A stretch of 20,072 nt of DNA from Hofstenia miamia (lineage: Eukaryota; Xenacoelomorpha; Acoela; Hofsteniidae). The position numbers and the translations under genes were made by a program. The notes under the pieces were generated by a model. That model was given only the letters and a program-made list of their open reading frames with translations, did no database searches and was not told the DNA's origin. The stretch lies in the NCBI GenBank assembly GCA_900660155.1, contig CABFPE010001907.1, forward strand, positions 1-20,072, in the 5' to 3' direction. Numbering within the stretch: the stretch's first letter is position 1; each line of letters starts with the position of its first letter. Of this stretch, positions 1-8,988 are shown piece by piece.

Positions 1-300
1 AGTAACGGGGACAGGAGAAGAGATAGAAGAGTTGATTTTGACACACTGGTGGCGATTGGTCAGGTAGGACTGGAACAGTTCGATGAAATCCACATCAAAA
101 CCAAATAAACGTAACTTGTCAAGCAGAATGGAATGAGGGAGACGATCAAACGCTTTTGAGATGTCAAGAAAGATAATACAACCAGGATCATTACTATCAG
201 AGTGAAAGTAGCAGTTTTCGATCAGAGTGAGCAGGTTAGTAATCGTAGAGCGACCAGGAAGGTTGCCATGCTGAGAGGAAGAGATGAGGTGACGAATTTG
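1..300 (-). mobile_element. LINE reverse-transcriptase fragment, 5'-truncated
   Basis: The minus strand reads as 100 codons without a stop from 300 to 1 and continues past the window edge. It matches the front half of a non-LTR retrotransposon reverse transcriptase. An SSSQHGNLPGRST segment corresponds to the QHGF/R-G-RS motif, followed by TNLLTLIE, then the catalytic block A as IIFLDISKAFDRLPHSILL, then SYLTNRHQCVKIN leading to SSPVPVT just before the GVPQGS block. The stretch is visibly more G+C rich than the flanking DNA, which fits a recent insertion of an element with its own base composition. Nothing of the upstream endonuclease is seen beyond 300, so this looks like the 5'-truncated end typical of target-primed insertion. 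The clade (CR1, L2 or Jockey-like) is not certain. If the TMEM19 gene continues to the left, this piece lies antisense in one of its introns. Confidence 0.88.
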
Positions 301-329
301 CAATGAATTATTTTCAATTAATATCAAAA

Positions 330-426
330 TTTCCATGCTTGCATATGTAAGTATGATTATCTCTCATTTCCACAAACATTTAATAATCATTTCCATGTTT
401 TTCCATGAATTTCCACATCTTTCCAT
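330..426. repeat. Cluster of TTTCCA words
   Basis: The hexamer TTTCCA occurs about six or seven times in under 100 bases (near 330, 367, 390, 399, 410 and 420), often followed by TG or CA. More copies appear near 671-687. The spacing is irregular (about 10 to 35 bases), so this is a degenerate simple repeat rather than a clean tandem array. No function is implied. Confidence 0.4.
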
Positions 427-1172
427 AACTCTTAGTGCTACCGGTTTTTTCTGCACACCGATCCCCTCTTACTGTATTTGCTAACGAAAATGTGTCTGTA
501 ATTATCTCCATTCAATTTTAGCACATTTAATCTCAGTCCGGGAACGATTGGTATGATCCAGACTAATTTTGGTTATTTCAATACATTTTGATATTCTTAA
601 AATTTTTTAAATAGATTTAGGGTTGTTTGAACAATTTCTATTATTAAGAATGTGTGTTGTTTTTATTTGTATTTCCACAATTTTCCAGTATATGGGGCAA
701 AAACAATTTTTAGTTAAGAAAGATTGAAGTAAGAGATTGTCAATTTTAGAGATTGTAAAAGCATTTTTACATCAAATTTCCCTGCTTAAAAAAATTATTT
801 TACTTGGGAATTTAGTCGCTTTTTGAAAAATTGATTACAATGCATTTTTAGCTAATGATGAAATTTGATTCTATTCAATGATATCAGCAAGATCATTTTT
901 ATCTGATTTGTAGTCAATAGGCTTTACAATCACATTGGAAGGAGTGCAATTGTCCTTGTATAAATGTATTATATCAAATATTGGCTTTATAAAAAATTCA
1001 TTTTGCTATTAATAATATTATTAATATGCATTGGCATCTCGTTTGTTATTAGATTCCCAGTGGTAGTAGAGATGATACTTTAAAAAATGATTCTGTATCT
1101 TCTAAGAAGTAAGGATTCAAAATATTTGAGTGATGGTGTGGTGTAGTGCAATGAAAATTGTCATAGAACATA

Positions 1173-1428
1173 TGAGGCGCCCAGAGGCTAAGGGGCCAAT
1201 CCGCCAAATTGAGGATATTGAGTTAGATGTGGGATACGAAATTTTAAACCTTCCCCTAGATAGTAGAAAAATTTGTCACAATATTCGGCTTTATACATAG
1301 GTAAAATAAGGTTGAAAATAAACCAAATATTCATGTTTCTGTCATAAAATAGAAATGGTAAAACTTTAAAGCTATTTTTCTCAAAACTACCGAATGGTGG
1401 ATTGGCCCTTTTGCCTCCGGGCGCCTCA
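1173..1428. mobile_element. MITE with 33-bp terminal inverted repeats
   Basis: The left end (1173-1205) begins TGAGGCGCCCAGAGGC and includes GGGCCAATCC. The reverse complement of the right end (1396-1428) begins TGAGGCGCCCGGAGGC and includes the same GGGCCAATCC. I count 29 matches in 33 positions. TA flanks both sides (1171-1172 and 1429-1430), consistent with a TA target duplication as in Tc1/mariner-like elements, though two bases in AT-rich DNA is weak evidence. The 256-bp element has no transposase and an AT-rich interior. A short open frame on its minus strand is not a gene. The superfamily is not certain. Confidence 0.8.
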
Positions 1429-1864
1429 TATATGGCGCAATAATATATCGTAAGTCATTTTGAAGCAGAATTTTTGAGCAGGCCAATTTGAGACGGTAGA
1501 ATATAAAACGTGGGGGCAATGTGGGCAGATGTCAACACGTGGAAATGGGGCAGGGCAGTTAACAAAAATCCGCCCACTTCCATCTCTGATCCACAGCATC
1601 ATAAATTTGAAATTTTATAGGCCCTATATAGAGCAGTATGATTTTTTATTTCTTAATTTCCATACTTAATTTAGTGATTTGTATTTTTATTGCCAATACG
1701 TTGTTGTGCTACAAGCACGTGAATCGAAGTTGCAATCTATATTTACTGCTGATCGCATTGCCCATAAGTTCGTTTGATTTTGATTTATAACATTCTTTGT
1801 TTCATTATTTATGTAATCAAGTTGTTTTTTATATCTGATTCAACTGTTTAGTAAATTTTTTAAG

Positions 1865-2050
1865 ATTGGAACAGCTTTTGGAACTTTAAGACCTTTCCAT
1901 CCCGTCTGCATGCGTCGTGTGCCGGCTGGAACTAATGGTGGAATTACATTCATTGGGACGCTCGCGAGCTGTCTTGGTGGCGCTCTAATTGGTTGTACGT
2001 ACTTTCTATCAAATTGTGTTTTCTGCTACGAATCTTCATCTTTTATTACG
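1865..2050 (+). CDS. TMEM19: TMEM19 (DUF92 family), penultimate coding exon
   Basis: This exon encodes 62 residues in one open frame that match the conserved core of TMEM19, a multi-pass membrane protein of the DUF92 family. The key block is RRVPAGTNGGITFIGTLAS, which aligns with the VPVGTNGGVTVVGLVSS of vertebrate TMEM19. It is followed by LGGALIGCTYFL, the next membrane segment. The residues before it (IGTAFGTLRPFHP) align with the family's E-G-P-x-P-LI stretch. The exon opens after a TTTTTTAAG acceptor and ends at ACG/GTTGGT, a fair donor. Both ends are phase 0. A plant DUF92 relative (VTE6) acts as a phytyl-phosphate kinase, but the animal protein's role is unknown. The upstream exons are outside the window. 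An ATG at 1910 lies inside the exon and is not the true start. Confidence 0.88.
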
Positions 2051-2563
2051 GTTGGTGAAATGTTTTCCATAAACCTGAGATATAACAACTTATTAACTTT
2101 AAAACGTACAGTGACGTCATTTAAACGTCATATACGATTTTGAATGGCTCTATCTTTCTAATTCGTAATCAGCAAATGCCAGCTTGTGCTGACTTTTATT
2201 TGTTTTTAGTGCTATTCAAAACCACAAACTACTAGCAGCATTAACATTGTTGGTTTCACAACAATTAGTGTTTATATATTTTCATAATGATTGAGGTTAA
2301 ATTGAATTATTTTATGTTAAGCCTAAAAGTTATTCTTTTTGGCATGCAAAGTGCTAAGGATATTTATATTAATAAAAATTATGATATACATACAATGGAA
2401 TTTCATTACAATAATATATTTACAATATTTTTTTCATAATATTGCAGAATAATTGTTTTTGTACATCTAGCGAAGTCTGTGAGTATTGCTTTCCCGCAAA
2501 TTTTCATGCAATGCAAAATAATTTTTTTAGCTAAATCATGGCAACGTTTGCATACCGCAGCTA

Positions 2564-2710
2564 AGGCCACGGTACGGTTAGACTACGTGATTGGTAGCAA
2601 GAAAAGTTATAAAATCACATCACATCTTTAATTATCTCGGTGGTTAGACGTGCGATTGATCAAAATGCGACAGATCACGCGTCACCAATTACACTGTCTA
2701 ACTGTGGCCT
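2564..2710. repeat. Small palindromic element with three copies of one motif
   Basis: The left end reads AGGCCAC, then GGTTAGAC and GTGATTGGT. The reverse complement of the right end reads AGGCCAC, AGTTAGAC and GTAATTGGT, so the ends form an imperfect inverted repeat of roughly 27 bases, the left arm having five extra bases. A third copy (GGTTAGACGTGCGATTGAT) lies inside at 2642 in the same direction as the left arm. The inner copy and what follows (CTCGGTGGTTAGACG, then GATCACGCGTC) also resemble the A-box half of a tRNA. The element may therefore be a MITE with internal binding sites or a tRNA-derived SINE remnant. No clear target duplication is seen. Confidence 0.55.
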
Positions 2711-2715
2711 AAAGA

Positions 2716-3310
2716 AGTTGGTCTTTTATTGCAAGATCAAGATGACAATAATATTGCAATATTTGATTCCGAAATCAGTGATCAAAGTAAAAAAGAGCAC
2801 CTGTGGTAGAAGAGAATGTAGAAGAAAGTGATAATGATGCAATTGAAGACTTCAAAGCTTGTGATCAAAGCAATAATTTTGTTAGTCCTTGCAGGGCTTC
2901 TCATTCTGTGTATCAGATAACTTTTATTGAAACTCACCTTGATGAAATTTGTGGATTCATCTATTTACGTGCAGTATATCAAGGCACAAGAGAACCATTG
3001 CAACATCTATGGAACCCTAATCATGGAAGGTCAATATTTTCGCCTACTATGGACTTTCAGCGTTTTAGGAAGTGGTGACACCATGATTGTAAGCCACATA
3101 CCAAATTAAAACAAAAATGTTCTTCTGCTGGCATCCTGGCAACTCCACAGCTGAAGATAAAGAATAAAAAACACATGTTGTTATGGAATACAATAAAAAT
3201 GCGGTGTTGAGGCTGTCGACCAAATGGTAATGAATTTTTCAACAAGACGATGGCCATTAGCTGTCTTCTATAATATATTGGATATTGTAATGCTGATCGC
3301 GTTTCTCTTA
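2716..3310 (+). mobile_element. piggyBac-family transposase remnant, internally deleted
   Basis: Broken plus-strand frames match a piggyBac (DDE_Tnp_1_7) transposase. First comes an acidic N-terminal part (about 2720-2880), with IFDSEISDQSKKE, then in another frame EENVEESDNDAIEDF. The start of the core domain follows (about 2930-3080), with EICGFIYLRAVYQGTREPL and GRSIFSPTMDFQRFRKW. A separate frame (3200-3319) reads CGVEAVDQMV, then STRRWPLAVFYNILDI, the conserved block near the end of the core. The central third of the family protein, with most of its catalytic aspartates, is missing, and frames shift at least twice, so the copy is dead. Basic residues around 3356-3450 may be the remains of the C-terminal zinc-binding tail. 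TTAA-flanked ends were not found. Confidence 0.82.
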
Positions 3311-4636
3311 TATGCATGAGGTTGTTATAGAACTGTTAACCAATGATAAATTACATTGAGAAAATGCAACTTCCATAAACAATTCAATGCAGCAATATCA
3401 AGCAGACCAAGCATCAAACGAACGAAAACGAAGCAATTGGATAAGCAGCATACTTGTCATTGGGTCGATTTTTCGGATCCAGATCCATTACTGATTCTTA
3501 TGGATCGATCCATGGGATTTTCATTGATGAACGGGTTACTAAAAAACAAGTCGTCACAGAAAGGCATTGACATGAGTAAAGTAAAATATACAGCCAAATA
3601 AGTAGGGGTTGGCAGCAGTGTTTGAAGCTTTGCCGTGCTTTATTTCGTGCCGTGCCCGTACCCATTTTTACAGGAATTTTCGTGTGCCGTCGTGCTCTTG
3701 CCTACATTGAAATACGTATAAAATATTTTGTAATTTTAATTTTTTCAATTATTAATTTGCATATTAAAATCATCGAAAATTGTGTTTCTTGAACAATTTA
3801 ATAAATAATTGAAACGATTTGCCGCCAAAAACATTTCATTCATACAGGTTTAAGATAAGATGTCTTTTAGATTCAGGTAAAAAAAGATTTTTGTATCATG
3901 CCTAACTGCGTCTTTTAATGCCGAATAATCAAGGCACAGTTCAAGCACTGCTTGGCGGTATACTGTACCAACTCCAAACCATGATATATTTCGATACCAC
4001 GATATTTTCAGAAAATGCCATGTAATTATAGAATAGAATCATTTACTTTTTAAATCACTATGCTCTAAATTTGCATGCAGCCTTGTATTTAAAAAATGGA
4101 GAAAGATTCAGTATTTGTTTATTAGCTGTGGGCTTATTAGCTGATACATATAGTTTCTTAGATAAAATTGCAACCCATATCCACCCGAATTCTAATTAAC
4201 TCCTACAAATGTGTAATACAGATAACTTTAGAGATTTACAACCATGTGCAAAGATAGTTTCGTTGGTATTACTGTCAGTACTGACTCCTGCTGCATTCAA
4301 TTCAGCATCAATTTCCTATAATTACTGTAGTAGAATCTAGTATTGACTAAATTTTTATCCTTGAGATCCTTGGAATGCATTCCAAAACCATGGGTTTGAG
4401 ATCCATAGATGTCCAGATTGAAAAGCATATTTTTCATTTGTGAGGTCAAAATAACCTCACTTGTACAAAAACGTAGAAAAAAATGTTGTAGGTTTAACTG
4501 TTAGTTTTTGCTGACTAGTGTGCAATATTTTAAACTTTGTATTTTATTCATATGCATTTGAAACTAAAATATTTTAAAAGATTCAATTGCATTATAGAAA
4601 CGTTTATAATAGAATGCTTAAATTTCATTCATTTAG

Positions 4637-4876
4637 ATATTTATCTACTCAACATTATGTGGATTCACAGGCAGTATAATCGATTCGATTTTGGGAGGAA
4701 GTCTTCAGTACTCCGGTTGGGACGAAGAATTAAAAAAAGTCGTTTCAAAGCCGTCAGAACACTCCAAAACAATTTCTGGTGTTAACTTGTTCTCCAATAA
4801 CATCATCAACTTCATATCATGTGCTGTTACGAGCTTTATAATGCCTTCTATTTTTTATTATATATTAGATTTCTGA
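4637..4876 (+). CDS. TMEM19: TMEM19 (DUF92 family), last coding exon
   Basis: The exon starts directly after an ATTTAG acceptor and runs 79 codons to a TGA. It begins IFIYSTLCGFTGSIIDSILG and continues GGSLQYSGWDEE. This matches the TMEM19 stretch [26 protein letters not shown], including the S-x-x-D-S-x-L-G-x-x-x-Q motif that marks DUF92 proteins. It then reads SKTISGVNLFSNNIINFIS, equivalent to the LDNNAVNLFSS block before the last membrane helix, and ends in a hydrophobic segment (AVTSFIMPSIFYYIL). The vertebrate segment between Q-Y-T-G and the NNxVN block is slightly longer. With the exon at 1865 it gives the last 141 residues of a protein that is about 336 residues in human. No disabling change is seen, so the gene looks functional. 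Confidence 0.9.
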   Translation: MFIYSTLCGFTGSIIDSILGGSLQYSGWDEELKKVVSKPSEHSKTISGVNLFSNNIINFISCAVTSFIMPSIFYYILDF

Positions 4877-5740
4877 ATTACTATAGTGGTGTTATAGATT
4901 TTGTAGCATTTTATTTAAAATATACTTAACTAATTCCATATGATGTACATTCTGCTTGATGTTGGCAAACTTGTATCAGTGTCCACATACATATTCTAAT
5001 TGTTTATAATTCTAGTCCATTATTATCGTTTCCAAAATCAAAAAATCGTAGAAACAATATTAGAATTGCACATTTACTTTAATCACGTGTGGAAAATCAT
5101 TAAATTTTATTGTATGATAAATTTATGTGTGAAAATCAAATAGTTCGTTAGTTTCGTCATTGTAATACTGGATTTTCAAAATTCATGTATATTGTATTAC
5201 CTTAATACATAAAAATATTGCAATAAAGGACAAGTCATATCAATGTTGCATGATTCAGATGTTTCTGGAAATGTAAATATTTCTCGAAAAAATTGTTCAC
5301 TCTTGCTAATATCTTTGTACTCAGATGTTAAATTTACAATTTTTCATGCCTGCCTTTGTGTGACATAAGTTTTGAAGTATGAATTATTAGTAAATTTACT
5401 GGTGCACTGTAAGTCTAGGATTAGACAGGCGGATGCAACTGATTTGTAAGCGTCGTCTGAAGTGCAATTATTTCAGTTAGTTTCATCTGAAAAAAATATA
5501 TCTGCCACCCTAACTATAGCCTCAGAATTATACTAATACAATCGAAGAGTTCCATATTCCAAATATAACTTTGTTTTCATATAATTTAGTATTGCAGACA
5601 CCGCTATTGCATAAAAATCCAAATACTAAAATAGGCTCAATTGAACCCCGTGTTGTCTAGAATGTTTTGCGTTTAGAGTATGTTCTTCAAATGTGTTGGA
5701 AAGCATTTAGAATATTTTCTCGAAATTACGGAAAAACAGA
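4877..5740. other. TMEM19 3' UTR and intergenic DNA
   Basis: No coding sequence was recognised. The first 350 bases are probably the TMEM19 3' UTR, up to an AATAAA at 5222. The rest is AT-rich with no clear repeat. Confidence 0.5.
5222..5227 (+). promoter_or_regulatory. Possible poly(A) signal of TMEM19
   Basis: This is the first AATAAA downstream of the TMEM19 stop codon, about 350 bases away. Such hexamers are frequent by chance in AT-rich DNA, so the assignment is tentative. Confidence 0.4.
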
Positions 5741-5766
5741 AACAAGAAGAAGAAGAAGAAGAAGAA
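5741..5766. repeat. (GAA)n microsatellite
   Basis: About eight GAA/AGA triplets run without interruption. On the minus strand this is a (TTC)n tract just downstream of the LINE 3' end at 5767-6600, so it may be the element's 3' terminal repeat. Confidence 0.8.
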
Positions 5767-6600
5767 TCTATATTCAGAAATTGTTTTAACAATAAATAGA
5801 AATACTGATAACAAATTCTGAAAGCGTCAAGAAAGTAATAAAAAAACTAAACATAAAAGAAAACAACGAATATTTACAAATAAAAGTGGTTAACTTGGGC
5901 TATGGCGATTGCTAGTTTCTATTAATAGAGTAATCAGGATTATAAAATTTATAACCTCGCCATTTCAGTTTTTTTATATTATAAGTGCAAAAATATTTTT
6001 TAATATTCATTTTAAAGTTTTTTAATCTACTTATTTGTTTAATATATTTTGGTAATTCATTCCACATATTTATAGCTGTGTTTAGAAATGAATTTTTCAT
6101 TATTCGTTTCTTATACCTAATAGGTTGAATTATGTGTGTTCTTTTATTTTGTTTATTGACTAATTTTGCAGCAAGAAAGTCATTTTTGTAGTATGGGAAA
6201 GTATTGTTAACTATTTTGAAGAACGTCGTTAAGACATTTATATGGATGTAACATTGCGGATGTAAAAATAATTTTGAAATTTTTCTATATTCATTATTCT
6301 TATTAAAGCTATGATTATTTACTGCTACTTTAATAGCCCAATTTAGTTGCACTTGGAATTTCCTGAGAAATTGTTGGTTTATATCTGTGTAGAGTACATT
6401 GGCATAGTTAAAATGACTTAATATTAGAGAATATATTAATTGAATTTTTGCTTTAGTTGGAAGTTAGTGAGAAATTAAGTTAATTGCTTTAATCGATATG
6501 GCCATTTTTCAAATAACATGATTTAGTTGCTCTTCAAAATTTAGATGTATGTCAATGCTACTAAAAATTTCGGAAAACATTATTTTCAGTGCTTTGTAAT
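5767..6600 (-). mobile_element. LINE 3' end: C-terminal reverse-transcriptase region
   Basis: The minus strand encodes the thumb and C-terminal part of a non-LTR retrotransposon reverse transcriptase. From about 6575 it reads SIDIHLNFEEQLNHVI, the family's iD-x-L-x-f-x-H-i block. It then reads IYSLILSHFNYANVLYTDIN and QLNWAIKVAVNN, and ends with NSFLNTAINMWNELPKYIK and KNFKMNIKKYF. The last 146 codons (6352-5912) are open. Farther upstream there are in-frame stops, one after NHVI and another before LPTKAK, so the copy is dead. A short 3' UTR (5911-5767) runs into the GAA/TTC tract. The same kind of signature occurs in the fragments at 10290-11646 and 18200-18600, which suggests related families. 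Weak similarity may extend to about 6660. Confidence 0.87.
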
Positions 6601-7180
6601 TTCGAGTGGTCGCAATGATATAATGCAAAATTTCATTGAAGCCAAATCACTAGGATAAATTGTTTTCCCGAACTGCTGAATCTAAGGCTTTTCGCACGCG
6701 ACAACATTCACTTTTCTAAGGCTGGTTTTGCAACTCTTGCAAAAATAATAAAAGAATTATTTCGTGTCACTCGATCCGCACGAGCTTCCTTTCACAAAGT
6801 TCAAAGCGCAAACGCTCCTTTTATACACCGCCTAAAATTATCGCCACTTTCTAATTAATCAACCGCAACAAAAATCGCCGATGTACACTCACCTATACTC
6901 AAAAGTTGCCGGTTTACTGCCGCAATTATCATCAAGAGAAATTTCAGCTAAGAAATTTACTACTTTTTTAATAATGCATATTAATTTACTATATAATGTA
7001 ATTGTAAAATCCAAGTTAAGAATACGTCTACATCTCACTGAAATGAAATTTCCTCTTATGATAAGCTTTAAAAATGCCTCTTCTTTGGCTTGACAATATT
7101 TTATCTTCTCTCTGCACATGGAATAGAAAAAACCCCGGGTTCTAACATTTTTTATGAAACATTTGCTTCAAAAGTAAACA
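6601..7180. other. Unassigned stretch between two LINE fragments
   Basis: No product was recognised. The part from 6690 to 6900 is more G+C rich than its flanks. On the minus strand it holds a TATAAAAG box (6818-6825), which could belong to an old promoter. Two overlapping open frames on opposite strands around 6885-7115 (70 and 76 codons) match nothing I know and may be LINE 5' sequence or chance. Confidence 0.35.
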
Positions 7181-7184
7181 CCAG

Positions 7185-7600
7185 TGATTCAATTAATTAT
7201 ATCCATATGAATTTTCAAAATCTGGCTGCTAAATACCGCTAATTCAGAGAGTTTATGGCAAATTTCCAAAATGAAACAATCATAGGAATTTCAGAAACTT
7301 GGTTGTATAACGATGACCCTGTGTCAAATTGGTCATTTAAAAGTTCGATTTACAAATTATTTCGAAGGGACAGAGCTTTAAATAATTTCTTAGATAAGGC
7401 CAGAGGTGTTCCCAAAATATATCATCCAAAATTCCGACAAAATATCGCAAATTGCAATTCTAAATTTGAAAGTTTGTGGATTTAATTAAAAATCCAATTA
7501 GAACCTCCCACTACAAAAAACAATTGCTCAATGTGTCGTATTGCCCTTTAAAAAAGTATATGACAGAATTTATCAAGCAAATAGATTAAGCATGTAATAT
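7185..7600 (+). mobile_element. LINE apurinic-type endonuclease fragment
   Basis: The plus strand reads INYIHMNFQNLAAKYR, a stop, then FREFMANFQNETIIGISETWLYNDD. This is the N-terminal core of the APE-like endonuclease of CR1/Jockey-type LINEs, including the E of the SETWL motif. Then come RRDR, RGVPKIYHPKF (a decayed version of the GGGVaIY segment) and FESLWI. One stop lies before FREFM, another follows FESLWI, and the later part (around 7540, a worn YRPP-type motif) is hardly readable. The copy is dead. No reverse transcriptase follows it directly, so the next 200 bases hold either more decayed LINE or unrelated DNA. Confidence 0.78.
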
Positions 7601-7767
7601 GTAGTTGGCTTCCCTCATATTTCAAAGCGCAGGGAAGTATTGATGGAAGAAAATCAAAGAATATATACGTATAAACAACTTTGCAGCATACTTTCTTATT
7701 TTTGTTTAGCTTGCATCTTTGCAATGCATAGAAAAGTATTTAGCTAATCAAACCCAAACATTTAATG

Positions 7768-8288
7768 TGCTAATTGATTGTCAATTTAAAGAAAAACTTC
7801 AATCGAATTCGCCCCACTCTTTGATTAGATGTGACTATTCTTGATGGGAAATCATCTCAACCTCACTACATCGTACTTTACAAAATCTCAACTTCTGCTG
7901 CGTCATCATATCTCAAGCTTTTGTAAGTTTTGAATGATCTAAGGTTTCAGTCTTGGAAGAACGTTACTGCTTCTTGTAATGATCCACCAAAAAATTTAAC
8001 AAGATATTGTTCTGAGCTGGATGGCATCATTTAGGATATAGGCACAATAATTTCTATAGAGAAGAAAACCTCAATGAAGCTGGACAAGCATTATAAAAAT
8101 GGGGCAGCCTTAAAGCTTAATGATCTGGGCTGGGCTTGAACCTGAATTATATTGAAGTGCTAAACAATTTTGTACATTTTGCAGTACAGAATAGTAGTTT
8201 CTACATGTTTCAGATTAACACAGCTCTTCCCCACAATTCTAATATCGAGGAACCTTTTGTGAACAGTCATCAAGTTCTCCTGACTTAA
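7768..8288 (+). pseudogene. Unidentified decayed coding region
   Basis: Several adjoining plus-strand segments have protein-like composition, but I do not recognise the product. From 7861 one frame reads PHYIVLYKISTSAASSYLKL. After one stop it continues RFQSWKNVTASCNDPPKNL and TRYCSELDGII, then, after another stop, DIGTIISIEKKTSMKLDKHY. From about 8136 a shifted frame reads YIEVLNNFVHFAVQNSSFY, then INTALPHNSNIEEPF, and stops at 8288. An earlier segment near 7768 reads VLIDCQFKEKLQSN. The frame is interrupted two or three times, as in a pseudogene or a dead transposon ORF. A run of host exons is less likely, since the segments lack matching splice sites in usable phase. The identity needs a protein search. 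Confidence 0.45.
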
Positions 8289-8425
8289 TGTTTTATTTTT
8301 AGATATCTAAAGAACACAGTTTATGCCACCATAATACCAAAATGGAAGAAATTAAAGCAATAATTGTTGAAGAATTGTTGGAGAATTTGGTACTTTGACA
8401 GCTGATTTGTGTAAAAAAGCTTGTT

Positions 8426-8868
8426 GGGATATACACTAACGACTGTAGTAATTTGTTGAGGGTGAGAGCATCATTTGGGGCAATTGATGTGAATATCCTT
8501 AAATTTAATGATTAATGATGAAATTTATGACATACTCTTTATATTAACTTTAATGTTATTAATACGAAATTTTATGTATTTCTACAGAAGTCTCTCAGTC
8601 TTCCTAGAATGTAAAAATATTGGTAAGCAGATAAAAGGATTCAAAANGGGATATACACTAACGACTGAAATAATTTGTTGAGGGTGAGAGCATCATTTGG
8701 GGCAATTGATGTGAATATCCTTAAATTTAATGATTAATGATGAAATTTATGACATACTCTTTATATTAACTTTAATGTTATTAATACGAAATTTTATGTA
8801 TTTCTACAGAAGTCTCTCAGTCTTCCTAGAATGTAAAAATATTGGTAAGCAGATAAAAGGATTCAAAA
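8426..8868 (+). repeat. 221-bp direct duplication around a single n (assembly join)
   Basis: Bases 8426-8646 and 8648-8868 are the same apart from two differences near the left ends (8446 and 8448 against 8668 and 8670). A lone n at 8647 sits exactly between them. A repeat whose two copies abut a one-base gap is what unmerged overlapping contig ends look like. The real genome probably has one copy, continuing from 8646 to 8869. Confidence 0.9.
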
Positions 8869-8892
8869 TATAATTGAAACTAATTAATTTGG

Positions 8893-8898
8893 TTTATT
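8893..8898 (-). promoter_or_regulatory. Poly(A) signal of the PLAC8-like gene
   Basis: On the minus strand AATAAA occurs about 90 bases downstream of the stop codon of the gene at 8989-9549. That is a typical distance for a short 3' UTR. Confidence 0.6.
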
Positions 8899-8988
8899 TC
8901 GAAATTGATTTTAAGACATTCATATCAATAAGACAAGGACCTATATTTGTTAATATGTGCTATGTACAAAACAATTGAATTTTTTTTC

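Larger units (their letters stand above)
301..1864. other. AT-rich non-coding stretch, probably an intron of the TMEM19 gene
   Basis: No convincing exon was found here. The TMEM19 residues that should precede the exon at 1865 (the GDTWASE-like segment of the family) cannot be read in any frame, so the preceding exon probably lies left of position 1. The stretch holds a MITE (1173-1428) and a cluster of TTTCCA words (330-426). The rest is simple AT-rich sequence. Confidence 0.5.
2051..4636 (+). other. TMEM19 last intron (phase 0)
   Basis: The intron is inferred from the two TMEM19 exons. Its donor is GTTGGT at 2051 and its acceptor is TTCATTCATTTAG, ending at 4636. It joins the exons in frame with the expected spacing between family motifs. 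It carries a palindromic small element (2564-2710) and a decayed piggyBac copy (about 2716-3310, perhaps to 3600), the latter in the same orientation as the gene. From 3600 to 4636 I see no gene. Words such as GTGCCGTGCCCGTAC near 3650 and CGATACCACGATATT near 3992 look like remains of old repeats. Confidence 0.8.

Noticed and set aside
1331-1519. Minus-strand open frame of 62 codons
   Set aside because: It starts outside and runs into the MITE, has no protein-like motif, and is explained by chance.
4537-4785. Plus-strand frame of 82 codons overlapping the TMEM19 last exon
   Set aside because: It is a shadow in another frame. The TMEM19 motifs are in the frame that starts after the acceptor at 4636.
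7923-7950. A 28-base intron (GTAAGT...TTTCAG) in the unidentified coding region
   Set aside because: Removing it shifts the reading frame, whereas reading straight through keeps one frame with a single stop. It is also too short for an animal intron.
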